Assembly (NCBI RefSeq): GCF_009674765.1
Contig: NZ_WKKF01000002.1
Span: 496,001 to 560,000, forward strand
Direction of reading: 5' to 3'
DNA length: 64,000 bases
From: Metabacillus idriensis
Lineage (GTDB): Bacteria; Bacillota; Bacilli; Bacillales; Bacillaceae
The notes below the pieces were generated by a model. The model saw nothing but the letters and a program-made list of their open reading frames with translations. It ran no database searches and was not told the DNA's origin. Position 1 is the stretch's first letter. Every line of letters begins with the position of its first letter. The translations under genes were made by a program, and so were the position numbers. Positions 10,126-18,203 of the stretch are shown piece after piece.

Positions 10126-10142
10126 TGTTAGTTTTTTTGACA
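10126..10142. promoter_or_regulatory. TnrA/GlnR-like box 1 upstream of amtB
   Basis: TGTTAGTTTTTTTGACA has the TGTNA-N7-TNACA frame of TnrA/GlnR boxes, with a less good centre. It lies about 130 bases before the amtB start codon, an upstream position where TnrA could activate. Confidence 0.5.
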
Positions 10143-10171
10143 TTAAGTTATAATAATTTTTAGAAAATTGG

Positions 10172-10199
10172 TTGACTATAGAAAAATATACGTTAAAAT
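10172..10199 (+). promoter_or_regulatory. Candidate promoter of amtB
   Basis: -35 TTGACT (10172-10177), a 16-base spacer and -10 TAAAAT (10194-10199). It lies between the two TnrA-like boxes. Other hexamer pairs are possible in this AT-rich region. Confidence 0.5.
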
Positions 10200-10216
10200 A
10201 GAAAATGATTAACTCA

Positions 10217-10233
10217 TGTTATATTTTATAACA
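10217..10233. promoter_or_regulatory. TnrA/GlnR box 2 upstream of amtB
   Basis: TGTTATATTTTATAACA is a perfect palindrome that satisfies every position of the TnrA consensus TGTNANAWWWTMTNACA. It lies 37 bases before the start codon, downstream of the candidate promoter, so it could serve GlnR repression or belong to another promoter. Confidence 0.75.
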
Positions 10234-10270
10234 TACAATGTTATGAAATAAGCAATAGGAGGACATTAAA

Positions 10271-11536
10271 TTGGATTCTATCTATCTGTTAAATAGTTTA
10301 TGGGTGGTTCTGGGAGCAATTTTGGTTATTCTCATGCAGGGCGGATTCATTCTGCTTGAAGCAGGATCTACACGCATGAAAAATGCCGGTCATATTGCCG
10401 GAAAGACGATTTTTACATTTGGCCTTGCATCACTTGTGTTTTGGGCTGTGGGCTTTGGATTTATTTTTGGAGACAATGCTAATTTCTTTGTCGGTTTATC
10501 CCACTTTTTCTATTCAGGATATGAGCTGGAAGGGATGAATCTTTCTTCATCTGTCTTCTTTCTGTTCCAGCTTGCTTTTGCCGGAATTGCAATAACAATT
10601 GCACTTGGTGGATTTGCAGAGCGTGCTAAGATGTCAATCTATCTTGTCTTTACGGTGCTTTTCTCAGCACTTGTCTATCCTGTGGTTGCACACTGGATCT
10701 GGGGCGGAGGCTGGCTGGCAGAACACGGTAAACAGGATTTTGCCGGCTCTACGGTTGTCCATTTAACGGGTGCAATGGCAGCTTTTGCGGCGACAATTTT
10801 ACTGAAGCCCCGTATTGGGAAATTCAATCAGGATGGTTCTGCTAATAACATTTTTGGGCATAATCAGGTGTTTACGGCTTTAGGAGTTTTGGTGCTGTGG
10901 ATTGGCTGGTTTGGATTTAATGCAGCAAGCACACTTGGAGTAGAAGATGGATTTTTCGGTTATGTTGCTCTGAATACGAATCTTGCTGCGGCAGCTGGTG
11001 CGGTTGCAGCGCTTATCGTTTCATGGGCAGTGCTTGGGAAATCAGATGTGCCGACGATGCTTAATGGTGCACTCGCGGGTCTTGTAGCGATTACAGCATC
11101 ATGTGCGTTTGTAGATACGTGGGCAGCCGTTCTTATCGGTTTTATCGCTGGAATCCTAGTTTTCTATAGTGTGAGATTTTTTGAAAAGAGAAAGATAGAT
11201 GATCCAATCTACGCATTATCTGTTCATGGGGCAGCAGGAGTTTGGGGAACCATTTCAACTGGATTTTTCGCAACACCTGAACTTGCGGCAGTTGGAAAGC
11301 CGGGATTATTCTACGGCGGAGGTTTTGAACAATTAGGGGTTCAGATCATGGGTGTCGGCGTATCGGGAGCTTATGCCTTTGCCGTTTCGTTTATCATTCT
11401 TTTTGCTGCTAAAAAGCTGATGGGCGGTCTTCGTGTAACAGAAGAAGAAGAAATTATGGGGCTTGATATGAGTGAGCATGGAAGTTACGGCTATCCTGAA
11501 GTATTCTTATCAAAAGAGGATAAGATCAGCTCTTAA
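10271..11536 (+). CDS. amtB: Ammonium transporter, Amt/NrgA family
   Basis: The 421-residue protein has the eleven hydrophobic segments of Amt channels and conserved segments such as GGFILLEAGSTRMKNAGHI near the N-terminus, GSTVVHLTGAMAA mid-protein, and the pore His region GWFGFNAAS and LSVHGAAGVWG. It conducts ammonium when external nitrogen is low. The TTG start is supported by AGGAGG at spacing 8. Unlike the usual Bacillus arrangement, no glnK (PII) gene follows. Instead a DUF294 nucleotidyltransferase gene starts 27 bases downstream. TnrA-type boxes upstream fit nitrogen control. Confidence 0.95.
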   Translation: MDSIYLLNSLWVVLGAILVILMQGGFILLEAGSTRMKNAGHIAGKTIFTFGLASLVFWAVGFGFIFGDNANFFVGLSHFFYSGYELEGMNLSSSVFFLFQLAFAGIAITIALGGFAERAKMSIYLVFTVLFSALVYPVVAHWIWGGGWLAEHGKQDFAGSTVVHLTGAMAAFAATILLKPRIGKFNQDGSANNIFGHNQVFTALGVLVLWIGWFGFNAASTLGVEDGFFGYVALNTNLAAAAGAVAALIVSWAVLGKSDVPTMLNGALAGLVAITASCAFVDTWAAVLIGFIAGILVFYSVRFFEKRKIDDPIYALSVHGAAGVWGTISTGFFATPELAAVGKPGLFYGGGFEQLGVQIMGVGVSGAYAFAVSFIILFAAKKLMGGLRVTEEEEIMGLDMSEHGSYGYPEVFLSKEDKISS

Positions 11537-11563
11537 TTCCGGAGCGAAAGGGAAGTGCTGTAA

Positions 11564-12544
11564 ATGGGAGAAAGCTACGAATCAATTCGTTCATGGAAAG
11601 ATGAAGAGATTAAAAAATATACATCTGATACGCAATCATTAAATAAATTCCATGATAAAGTCATGCGGGCGGTTTTTGAAGTATCTCTGCAAAAGCTGAA
11701 GGAGGAAAAAGGGACTCCTCCTTCGCCATTTTCGTGGTTTGTGATGGGGAGTGCAGGGAGATTTGAACAGGGGGTCATCAGTGATCAGGATCATGGAATG
11801 GTTTATGAAAAAAGCGGTACGGATGCAGATCAGTACTTTCTGGCGCTTGGAAAAGAAGTTTCCCTAGGTCTTCATCTTGCAGGGTATCCTTATTGCGAAG
11901 GAAAAGTCATGAGCTCAAATCCTGTCTGGTGCAAATCGCTTGGAGCTTTTGAAGAACAGCTTTTAAGATGGATGGAGGAAGTAAGCTTTGAGTCTATGAG
12001 GTACCTGCAGATTTTTGTGGATGCAAGAGTGCTTGCGGGAGAAGAAGCATTTATTGATCATTTAAAAAAAGGAATTGATAAGTGCCAGAAAAAATCTCCG
12101 AAGCTATTAAAACGCTTTATGGATAATATCATGCATCTCAAGCCTTCTGTTGGTCCTCTTGGGCAAATCTTCACTGAAAGCAGCGGTCCTTATCAGGGAT
12201 CACTCAATTTAAAGCAAGCTGCCTTTTTACCTTACGTAAATGCAGTTAGAATCCTTGCCATTAAAGAAGGAGTGTTAGCTGCCTCCACAATGGAACGGAT
12301 AGATGAGCTCAGCAAAGACGAGTTTTATCGAAACGAGCTGGGGGATTATAAAACCAGTTTTGCCAAACTCCTGCAGTTTCGAATGTCTAATTTAAATAGA
12401 ATCCAAGAATACGATGATGTCCATTACCTTCCCATTCAGAAGCTCGGCCGTGCAGAGAAAAAAGAAATGAAGACCATTCTGAAAAACGGAAAAAAACTGC
12501 ATCACTTTGTACAGGGAATCATTGAAAAGGGTGTTCATAAATGA
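11564..12544 (+). CDS. DUF294-type putative nucleotidyltransferase
   Basis: The 326-residue protein carries the nucleotidyltransferase motif MGSAGRFEQGVISDQD: G62-S63 and the metal-binding pair D74 and D76. This is the fold of the GlnD uridylyltransferase N-terminus. The remainder fits the DUF294 C-terminal helical domain. The CBS and cyclic-nucleotide domains that often precede this unit in other bacteria are absent. The substrate is unknown. Its place between amtB and an exonuclease gene, with a 4-base overlap to the latter, says the three act together. By analogy to GlnD and PII it could nucleotidylate a partner in ammonium uptake, but no PII gene is seen here, so this is inference. Confidence 0.82.
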   Translation: MGESYESIRSWKDEEIKKYTSDTQSLNKFHDKVMRAVFEVSLQKLKEEKGTPPSPFSWFVMGSAGRFEQGVISDQDHGMVYEKSGTDADQYFLALGKEVSLGLHLAGYPYCEGKVMSSNPVWCKSLGAFEEQLLRWMEEVSFESMRYLQIFVDARVLAGEEAFIDHLKKGIDKCQKKSPKLLKRFMDNIMHLKPSVGPLGQIFTESSGPYQGSLNLKQAAFLPYVNAVRILAIKEGVLAASTMERIDELSKDEFYRNELGDYKTSFAKLLQFRMSNLNRIQEYDDVHYLPIQKLGRAEKKEMKTILKNGKKLHHFVQGIIEKGVHK

Positions 12545-13272
12545 AGTCGAATCCGTTCGTTCATTTTATTAGAGAGGTGCATGGAAAGTTTCAAACGAGT
12601 GTTTTTGGAACGGCTCAAAGCGGGCAAAACTCCCAGCAAATCGCGTTTCTGCGTCAGCTGCAGCGCGAAATGAAAGCTGAAGAGGCGCTGTCGGTTCCAC
12701 TGGATGATTTGAATGTGGTGGTCTTTGATATTGAAACAACCGGTTTTTTTCCAGAGCAGGGGAACGAAATCATTTCCATCGGTGCAGTGAAGGTGAGCGG
12801 GTGCACGCTGCAGGAAGAGGAACGTTTCTACTCGCTTGTCAGGCATGAAAATGGGATGTCTGATGAAATCAGTGAGTTAACGGGGATTAGGAATGAAGAC
12901 TTAAAGGGTGCTCCCTCTCTTGAAGAAGCCATGATTGAATTTTTAAAGTTCGTAAAAGGAGATACTCTTGTTGCTCATCACTCATCTCATGAAAAAAACT
13001 TTATGCAGCATGCAAGCAGGAAACTGTTCCGCGCTGCGTTCAAGCACCGGATAGTGGACACTTCTTTTTTATACCGCATTGCTGAACCGAATGCAGAGTT
13101 TGTAAGACTTGAAGAATGGTGCGATCATAAACAGATTGCAGTCATAAACCGTCACCATGCATTAGGCGATGCGATCTTGACAGCAAAACTATGGTGTAAA
13201 TATGTTGAGGACGTAAAAGGGCTCGGCTGCAGAAACCTGCGTGATATTTACGAACGGATCGCCATACTGTGA
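12541..13272 (+). CDS. DnaQ-like 3'-5' exonuclease
   Basis: The 243-residue protein has an RNase T/DNA polymerase III epsilon fold: Exo I FDIETTG (D63, E65), a weakened Exo II, and Exo III HHALGD. In Exo II the usual AHNxxFD is replaced by AHHSSHE, with Glu where the catalytic Asp is expected. That could alter activity. The ATG overlaps the preceding stop codon (ATGA). The domain is preceded by ~55 residues without a clear family. Similar exonucleases accompany DUF294 proteins beside transport genes in other phyla, which argues for a dedicated regulatory role rather than replication. It is the last gene of the operon. Confidence 0.83.
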   Translation: MKSNPFVHFIREVHGKFQTSVFGTAQSGQNSQQIAFLRQLQREMKAEEALSVPLDDLNVVVFDIETTGFFPEQGNEIISIGAVKVSGCTLQEEERFYSLVRHENGMSDEISELTGIRNEDLKGAPSLEEAMIEFLKFVKGDTLVAHHSSHEKNFMQHASRKLFRAAFKHRIVDTSFLYRIAEPNAEFVRLEEWCDHKQIAVINRHHALGDAILTAKLWCKYVEDVKGLGCRNLRDIYERIAIL

Positions 13273-13273
13273 T

Positions 13274-13312
13274 AAAAAACATTACTTCAGTAAAAGAAGC
13301 AATGTTTTTTTT
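13274..13312. terminator. Terminator of the amtB operon
   Basis: The hairpin ACATT-A-CTTC / GAAG-C-AATGT has one internal mismatch, is flanked by A and T runs, and ends in eight T residues. Confidence 0.85.
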
Positions 13313-13386
13313 ATATGGATGGTTCAAATTGTATATTTTAGGGGTAAGGTAAATTATAGACATTTAAAGTCGAGGGGGAAAAAGGT

Positions 13387-14277
13387 TTGAAGCAGGCAAT
13401 GTTAATTGTAAATCCATCTTCAGGCAAGGAAAAAGGAACTGAATATACGGAACACGCTTTAAATACAATGAAGAACATGGGCTATGAAACAGAGCTTCGC
13501 ACGACAAAAGGCGAGGGTGATGCTATGAATTTTGCCAGGGAAGCCTGTGAACGAAAGCTTGATTTTGTTGCGGCAATGGGCGGAGACGGCACGATAAATG
13601 AAGCCATAAACGGGATTGCAGAACAGGATCACCGGCCTTTATTCGGTTTAATCCCCCTCGGTACGGTAAATGATTTTGCGAGAGCACTCAATATTCCGCT
13701 CGATCCTGAAGAGGCCATTTCTATTTTGGAGCAGCAGCACACAAGGAAAACGGATGTTGGAAAAATCAATGATCGATATTTTATTAATATAGTAGCTGTC
13801 GGCGCTTTAGCTGAGGCATCTTTCTCTACACCTGTTGAGCAGAAAACAAAACTTGGTCCGCTTGCCTACATCATTGAAGGAGTAAAAAAGATGAAGGAGA
13901 AGCAGCCTTTTGAACTCCGGGTTCAATCCGATGCGGGTGTATGGGAGGGTGAAGCTTTGCTGATGCTTATAGCCCTGACAAACTCAGTCGGCGGATTTGA
14001 AACGATCGCACCAGAAGCAGAGGTAAACGACGGCATGCTTCACGTCATCATTATTAAAGATGTTGCCCTGCCGCAATTTCTGCTCCTGCTCCCGAAAATA
14101 ATGACGGGTGAGCTTGCAAGCAGCGAGCATGTTGAATACTTAAAGGTGCCAATGATAGAAGCTTCCTCCACTTATGAAATGATTGCAAATATCGACGGTG
14201 ATGAAGGGGATAAGCTTCCGATAAAAGTAGAAAATCTGAAAAGACACATTGAAATACTGGTTCCAAAGGAAGAATAG
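13387..14277 (+). CDS. Diacylglycerol/lipid kinase, YegS-BmrU type
   Basis: The 296-residue protein begins with a diacylglycerol kinase catalytic domain: MLIVNPSSGKEKG, then the nucleotide motif AAMGGDGTINEAINGI, then PLGTVNDFARAL, which is the substrate loop of the family. The C-terminal half matches the beta-rich YegS domain. It should phosphorylate a lipid such as diacylglycerol on the inner membrane face; the exact substrate is uncertain because several Bacillus paralogues differ. The start is TTG at 13387, with GAGGGGG at about 8 bases. The next gene follows 12 bases later, so they probably share a transcript. Confidence 0.87.
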   Translation: MKQAMLIVNPSSGKEKGTEYTEHALNTMKNMGYETELRTTKGEGDAMNFAREACERKLDFVAAMGGDGTINEAINGIAEQDHRPLFGLIPLGTVNDFARALNIPLDPEEAISILEQQHTRKTDVGKINDRYFINIVAVGALAEASFSTPVEQKTKLGPLAYIIEGVKKMKEKQPFELRVQSDAGVWEGEALLMLIALTNSVGGFETIAPEAEVNDGMLHVIIIKDVALPQFLLLLPKIMTGELASSEHVEYLKVPMIEASSTYEMIANIDGDEGDKLPIKVENLKRHIEILVPKEE

Positions 14278-14289
14278 GAGGTTCGTTAT

Positions 14290-14601
14290 ATGAATATAAC
14301 GATTACTGAACAAGCTAAAAGCAAGTTAAGTGAAATACCTGATGATAAGCTGATCCAGCTATCTTTTGACCGGGGCAGCTGTGATATTGTGAATACGCTG
14401 TATGAAATGAAAGTCATTAATAAAAGAGAAAAGGAACCGTATGAAAAAGTGATTACATCAGAAAAGCTGGATTTTATCGTTGATGATGACTTTGAAGATA
14501 CATACGATCATGAGCTGACGATTGATTACTCGAACCATTTTTTTGTATTTAAAAATAAAAATCAGACATTTAATAATAGAATAGGGCTGCGGTATGTTTA
14601 G
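14290..14601 (+). CDS. HesB/IscA-like small protein
   Basis: This 103-residue protein resembles the HesB-like (iron-sulfur biosynthesis domain) proteins of bacilli such as YqkB and YneR. It begins MNITITEQAKSKL, typical of the fold, but only one Cys is visible (RGSCDIV). The Cys set used by true IscA scaffolds is missing. A role in cluster assembly is therefore doubtful and no function is assigned. AGGAGG lies upstream at good distance, and the gene follows the lipid kinase closely. Confidence 0.72.
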   Translation: MNITITEQAKSKLSEIPDDKLIQLSFDRGSCDIVNTLYEMKVINKREKEPYEKVITSEKLDFIVDDDFEDTYDHELTIDYSNHFFVFKNKNQTFNNRIGLRYV

Positions 14602-14638
14602 AGAATGGAGAAATACAATGCCTTTCTCTTTTTTTTTT
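14600..14638 (+). terminator. Terminator after the HesB-like gene
   Basis: The stem AGAGAATGG / CCTTTCTCT has one mismatch and is followed by ten T residues. Confidence 0.78.
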
Positions 14639-14643
14639 AAGTT

Positions 14644-14756
14644 TTTTTCGTAAACTTTGTTGCTATTAAATAAAATGTTTATACCCTAAGTGGATTGTAG
14701 CGGAAAGTAACGGACAAAATTTATAATCGATCACAACAATCTATGCGAAAACGGCC
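14644..14756. repeat. Family A intergenic repeat, short form (copy 2)
   Basis: It is the same length and order as the copy at 2493: TTTTTCGTAAACTTTGTTGC at the left, the TAAGTGGATTGTAGCGGAAA core, and ACAACAATCTATGCGAAAAC at the right. It has no GC-rich insert. Confidence 0.8.
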
Positions 14757-14828
14757 TTTTTATATTATTTGATTGCCATGCTTTTACATCACCTGAAAAC
14801 AAAAACACAATGTTCAGAAAAAAAGATA

Positions 14829-14857
14829 TTGCAAACGCTAACAAGATAAAGTATGAT
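14829..14857 (+). promoter_or_regulatory. Promoter of the lacI-type gene with cre-like site
   Basis: -35 TTGCAA (14829-14834), a 17-base spacer and -10 TATGAT (14852-14857). TGCAAACGCTAACA (14830-14843) overlaps the -35 and matches the CcpA consensus TGWNANCGNTNWCA except at one position, so carbon catabolite repression is plausible. Confidence 0.65.
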
Positions 14858-14871
14858 TTCAATCAAAGGGA

Positions 14872-14887
14872 TCCGAAACGTTTTGGA
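14872..14887. promoter_or_regulatory. LacI-family operator 1 (autoregulatory)
   Basis: TCCGAAACGTTTTGGA is the palindrome found twice more before the debranching-enzyme gene. Here it overlaps the ribosome binding site of the regulator itself, pointing to autorepression. Confidence 0.8.
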
Positions 14888-14897
14888 GGAAATAATT

Positions 14898-15917
14898 TTG
14901 ACGACAATTAAGGACATTGCGAAGGCCGCAGGAGTATCCGTTACGACTGTTTCAAGAGCATTGAACGGCTATTCGGATGTGAATGAAAAGACGAGACAAA
15001 AAATTTCCAGAATTGCTAAAGAATTAAACTACAGTCCTAATACGCTTGCTCGGGGATTGGTCATGAAGAAATCAAAAACCATCGGTATGCTCGTTTCAGG
15101 CATGGACCGCGTCAGTTCGAAGGATAATTTCACCTTTGAAGTACTGTCAGGGGTTAATGAATGCATTTCTGAGCGGGATTACGATCTGGTGCTTTTCAGT
15201 ACAACGACAACAAAACAGCGGGAGAAAACCTATTCCCAGCTATGCAGGGAACGGCGGGTAGACGGAGCCATTCTTCAAGGAATGAAAATCGATGATCCTT
15301 ATTTAAAAGAGGTTGTTGAGAGTGATATTCCCTGTATGCTCATCGATATTCCCATTGCATCAAACAGTGTTGGCTATGTAACGACAGATAATGTGCTCGG
15401 AGCAAAGCGGGCTGTTGAACATTTAATCAGCTTGGGACATACAAAAATAGCACTGATCAATGGCCATGATCAAGCGTATGTCAGCAAACAAAGGTTAAAA
15501 GGCTATTTAGATGCACTAATGGAAGCAAAGCTTGAAGTGAATGAAGACTGGATCGTCAGCGGTGATTTTTCCGAGGAAAAAGCGGAATTGGTTACTGAAA
15601 AGCTTCTTAGAGAACACCCTGAAATAACGGCCGTTTTTTGTGCAAGTGATTTAATGGCGCTTGGGGCCATGAAAAGTGCGAAAGCATCAGGCACACCTGT
15701 TCCAGAAGGGCTATCTGTAATTGGCTATGACAACATTCTGCTTGCTGCCTACTCTAATCCTGCATTAACGACAATGGCCCAGAATAAATTTGAACTTGGC
15801 TACCAGGCTGCAAATTCTCTGATCGATATGCTTGAAGGAAAAAGCGGATCAAATGTCATAACCCTTAAAACGGACTTGATCATTAGAGAATCAACCAAAA
15901 AAAACCACAAACCATAA
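14898..15917 (+). CDS. LacI/GalR-family transcriptional regulator
   Basis: The 339-residue repressor has the LacI helix-turn-helix at its N-terminus (TIKDIAKAAGVSVTTVSRALNG) and a periplasmic-binding-like effector domain from about residue 60. I start at TTG 14898, with GGAGGA at spacing 7, because the helix-turn-helix begins two residues later; an upstream ATG at 14853 overlaps the promoter. Three copies of CCGAAACGTTTYGG-type palindromes sit before this gene and the next, which is good evidence for self-control and control of the downstream sugar operon. The inducer is unknown, probably an oligosaccharide. Confidence 0.92.
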   Translation: MTTIKDIAKAAGVSVTTVSRALNGYSDVNEKTRQKISRIAKELNYSPNTLARGLVMKKSKTIGMLVSGMDRVSSKDNFTFEVLSGVNECISERDYDLVLFSTTTTKQREKTYSQLCRERRVDGAILQGMKIDDPYLKEVVESDIPCMLIDIPIASNSVGYVTTDNVLGAKRAVEHLISLGHTKIALINGHDQAYVSKQRLKGYLDALMEAKLEVNEDWIVSGDFSEEKAELVTEKLLREHPEITAVFCASDLMALGAMKSAKASGTPVPEGLSVIGYDNILLAAYSNPALTTMAQNKFELGYQAANSLIDMLEGKSGSNVITLKTDLIIRESTKKNHKP

Positions 15918-15933
15918 GTGGTTACACATAAAA

Positions 15934-15949
15934 TCCGAAACGTTTCGGG
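15934..15949. promoter_or_regulatory. LacI-family operator 2
   Basis: TCCGAAACGTTTCGGG. Its right arm overlaps a possible -35 (TTTCGG, 15943-15948) spaced 17 bases from TATATT (15966-15971). Confidence 0.85.
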
Positions 15950-15983
15950 ATTACGGATGAAAACCTATATTTTTTTCTGTAAA

Positions 15984-15999
15984 TCCGAAACGTTTCGGA
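15984..15999. promoter_or_regulatory. LacI-family operator 3
   Basis: TCCGAAACGTTTCGGA is a perfect palindrome centred exactly 50 bases from operator 2 and 6 bases before the ribosome binding site. The pair brackets the promoter of the downstream operon. Confidence 0.87.
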
Positions 16000-16017
16000 A
16001 CATCAAGGAGGACAAAG

Positions 16018-18132
16018 ATGGACTACCGTGTGATAAAAGAAAATGACTTATTTTTGCTGACAGATACAAATGGGAATATCCCTGAAAACCATCCTTATGG
16101 TTTGGGGCTTTATACAAAAGACACACGTTTTTTAAGTAAACTGGATTTGAAGATTAATGGTGAAGACCCTATTTTGCTCTCATCTGACGCAGATCAAAAC
16201 TATAAAGCTGACATTCTCTTAACAAATCCCCATATGGAAGAAGACGGAGAACTGATTTTATGGAGGGAATCTGTAGAGATTGAACGGTCACGATTCATTT
16301 ATGATGATGTCCTTTATGAAGAGATAAAAGTGAAAAACTATTTTCCAAAGCCTGTGAGATTTGAAATCAGCATCCATGCTGATGCAGATTTTCTGGATAT
16401 GTTTGTTGTCCGCGGATTTCAAAATGGAGATCTTGGCAGCAGAACAGGTCAAACGGCTGAAGGAAATACACTTTCCTTTCACTATGCAGGAGCGGACAAT
16501 GTTAATCGCAGCACATTGATCACGTGGGATAAAGAAGCTAAAAAAGTTGATGAAAAAGGAAAAATCGATTTTGAATTTGAATTAGCTCATTCAGAGACAG
16601 ACAGAGTCACACTTGCGATTCGTCCGCAAATCGGGAAAGCAAAACCAAACACTGCTGCGCAAAAAGATGATGCAATGCGCAAGCTTGAAGAATCCTATCA
16701 GGAGTGGAATGAAAAAGCAGCAAGCATCAAAACAGATTTTGCTCCGCTTCAGCGTCTTGTTGACCGCGGATTGAATGATATGAGGGTTTTGCTGACAGAT
16801 GTAGGATTTGGTCCATTTCCAGTTGCCGGGCTGCCTTGGTTTGGCGTTCCATTTGGCCGTGACAGCTTAATTGCAGCTTTGCAGATCCTGCCCTTTCAAT
16901 CGGAAATTGCAAAAGGAACACTTCTTACGATGGCACACTATCAAGGTCAGAATGTGGATCCATGGAGAGATGAACAGCCGGGTAAAATCATGCATGAAAT
17001 TCGTTTTGGAGAACTCGCTGCTACAGGTCAAATCCCGTTTACTCCTTATTACGGAACGGTTGATGCCACACCGCTGTTTTTAATTCTTCTATCAGAGTAT
17101 GTGAAGTGGACAGGTGACACGGAACTTGCTTTGAGTCTTGAGAAAACGATTGAGAACGCTTTAATGTGGATCGATGAATATGGAGACCGCGACAAAGATC
17201 TTTTTGTGGAATACCATCAGGAATCAAGCAAAGGCATTGCGAATCAAGGCTGGAAGGATTCAGGCGATTCTGTTGTTCACAGAAATGGAGAATACGCAAA
17301 AACACCTATCGCACTTGCAGAGGTGCAAGGATATGTTTATCAGGCCAAAATGGGAATTGCTGATATCTATGAAACAATGAATCAAATAGAACGTGCAGAA
17401 CAGCTTCGCAGACAGGCGAATTCGCTCAAGGAAAGATTTGATGAGGAATTCTGGATGGAGGATGTTCAGTTCTATGCCATCGCACTTGATGAAAAGAAAG
17501 AGCAGGTCGGAACGATTACCTCGAATCCAGGTCACGTTTTATTTTCAGGAATGCTGAATGAGGATCGGGCGAAAGCTGTAACTGAGATGCTTGTCTCACC
17601 CAAGATGTTTTCTGGATACGGAATCCGGACGATGGCTGAAGGCGAAGCAGGCTACAACCCTATGAGCTACCACGATGGCAGCATCTGGCCGCATGATAAC
17701 AGCATCTCTCTTCTTGGCATGAGCAAAACGGGTTATCAGCAAGAAGCAGGCAAAGTGATGAGCGGGCTCATTGATGCTGCAGCTCATTTCGAATATGACC
17801 GTCTGCCGGAACTTTTCTGCGGATACGACAGCTTGGGCGGCAAAGCAGTGAAATACCCTGTGGCCTGTTCACCTCAAGCATGGGCAGCAGGTACACCGCT
17901 TGTCTTTATCCAGTCGATGCTGGGGTTATTTCCAGACAGCTTAAAAAAGGAAATCACACTCTCTCCGGTTTTATTGGATGGTATGAATGCTCTGGAAGTT
18001 CAAAATATTGCAATTGGAGAAGGACAATTATCAATTGCAGTCACTCGCAGCGGAGAGACCTTTATAGTGGAAGTTCTTAAAAACACAACAGGATATTCTT
18101 TAAAATCAACTGGAACACTTGTCCAAAAATAA
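16018..18132 (+). CDS. Amylo-alpha-1,6-glucosidase/debranching-type glycoside hydrolase
   Basis: The 704-residue enzyme has an N-terminal glycogen-debranching N domain (about 1-200; GLGLYTKDTRFLSKLDLKI) and an (alpha/alpha)6 barrel of the amylo-1,6-glucosidase type from about 240 on. Barrel landmarks are PWFGVPFGRDSL, QGWKDSGDS, the acid-bearing PMSYHDGSIWPHDN, and FCGYDSLGG near the end. There is no signal peptide, so it acts in the cytoplasm on sugar brought in by the neighbouring transporter. The start has AAGGAGG. Family members act on branched alpha-glucans or glucosylated compounds; the true substrate here is unproven. Twin LacI operators lie directly upstream. Confidence 0.85.
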   Translation: MDYRVIKENDLFLLTDTNGNIPENHPYGLGLYTKDTRFLSKLDLKINGEDPILLSSDADQNYKADILLTNPHMEEDGELILWRESVEIERSRFIYDDVLYEEIKVKNYFPKPVRFEISIHADADFLDMFVVRGFQNGDLGSRTGQTAEGNTLSFHYAGADNVNRSTLITWDKEAKKVDEKGKIDFEFELAHSETDRVTLAIRPQIGKAKPNTAAQKDDAMRKLEESYQEWNEKAASIKTDFAPLQRLVDRGLNDMRVLLTDVGFGPFPVAGLPWFGVPFGRDSLIAALQILPFQSEIAKGTLLTMAHYQGQNVDPWRDEQPGKIMHEIRFGELAATGQIPFTPYYGTVDATPLFLILLSEYVKWTGDTELALSLEKTIENALMWIDEYGDRDKDLFVEYHQESSKGIANQGWKDSGDSVVHRNGEYAKTPIALAEVQGYVYQAKMGIADIYETMNQIERAEQLRRQANSLKERFDEEFWMEDVQFYAIALDEKKEQVGTITSNPGHVLFSGMLNEDRAKAVTEMLVSPKMFSGYGIRTMAEGEAGYNPMSYHDGSIWPHDNSISLLGMSKTGYQQEAGKVMSGLIDAAAHFEYDRLPELFCGYDSLGGKAVKYPVACSPQAWAAGTPLVFIQSMLGLFPDSLKKEITLSPVLLDGMNALEVQNIAIGEGQLSIAVTRSGETFIVEVLKNTTGYSLKSTGTLVQK

Positions 18133-18203
18133 GCAGGTTTACTTCAATCTTTTGGAAGGCAGCTTCCTTTAGATCATAAAAAGCAATGGAAGGGGAAACG
18201 GCA

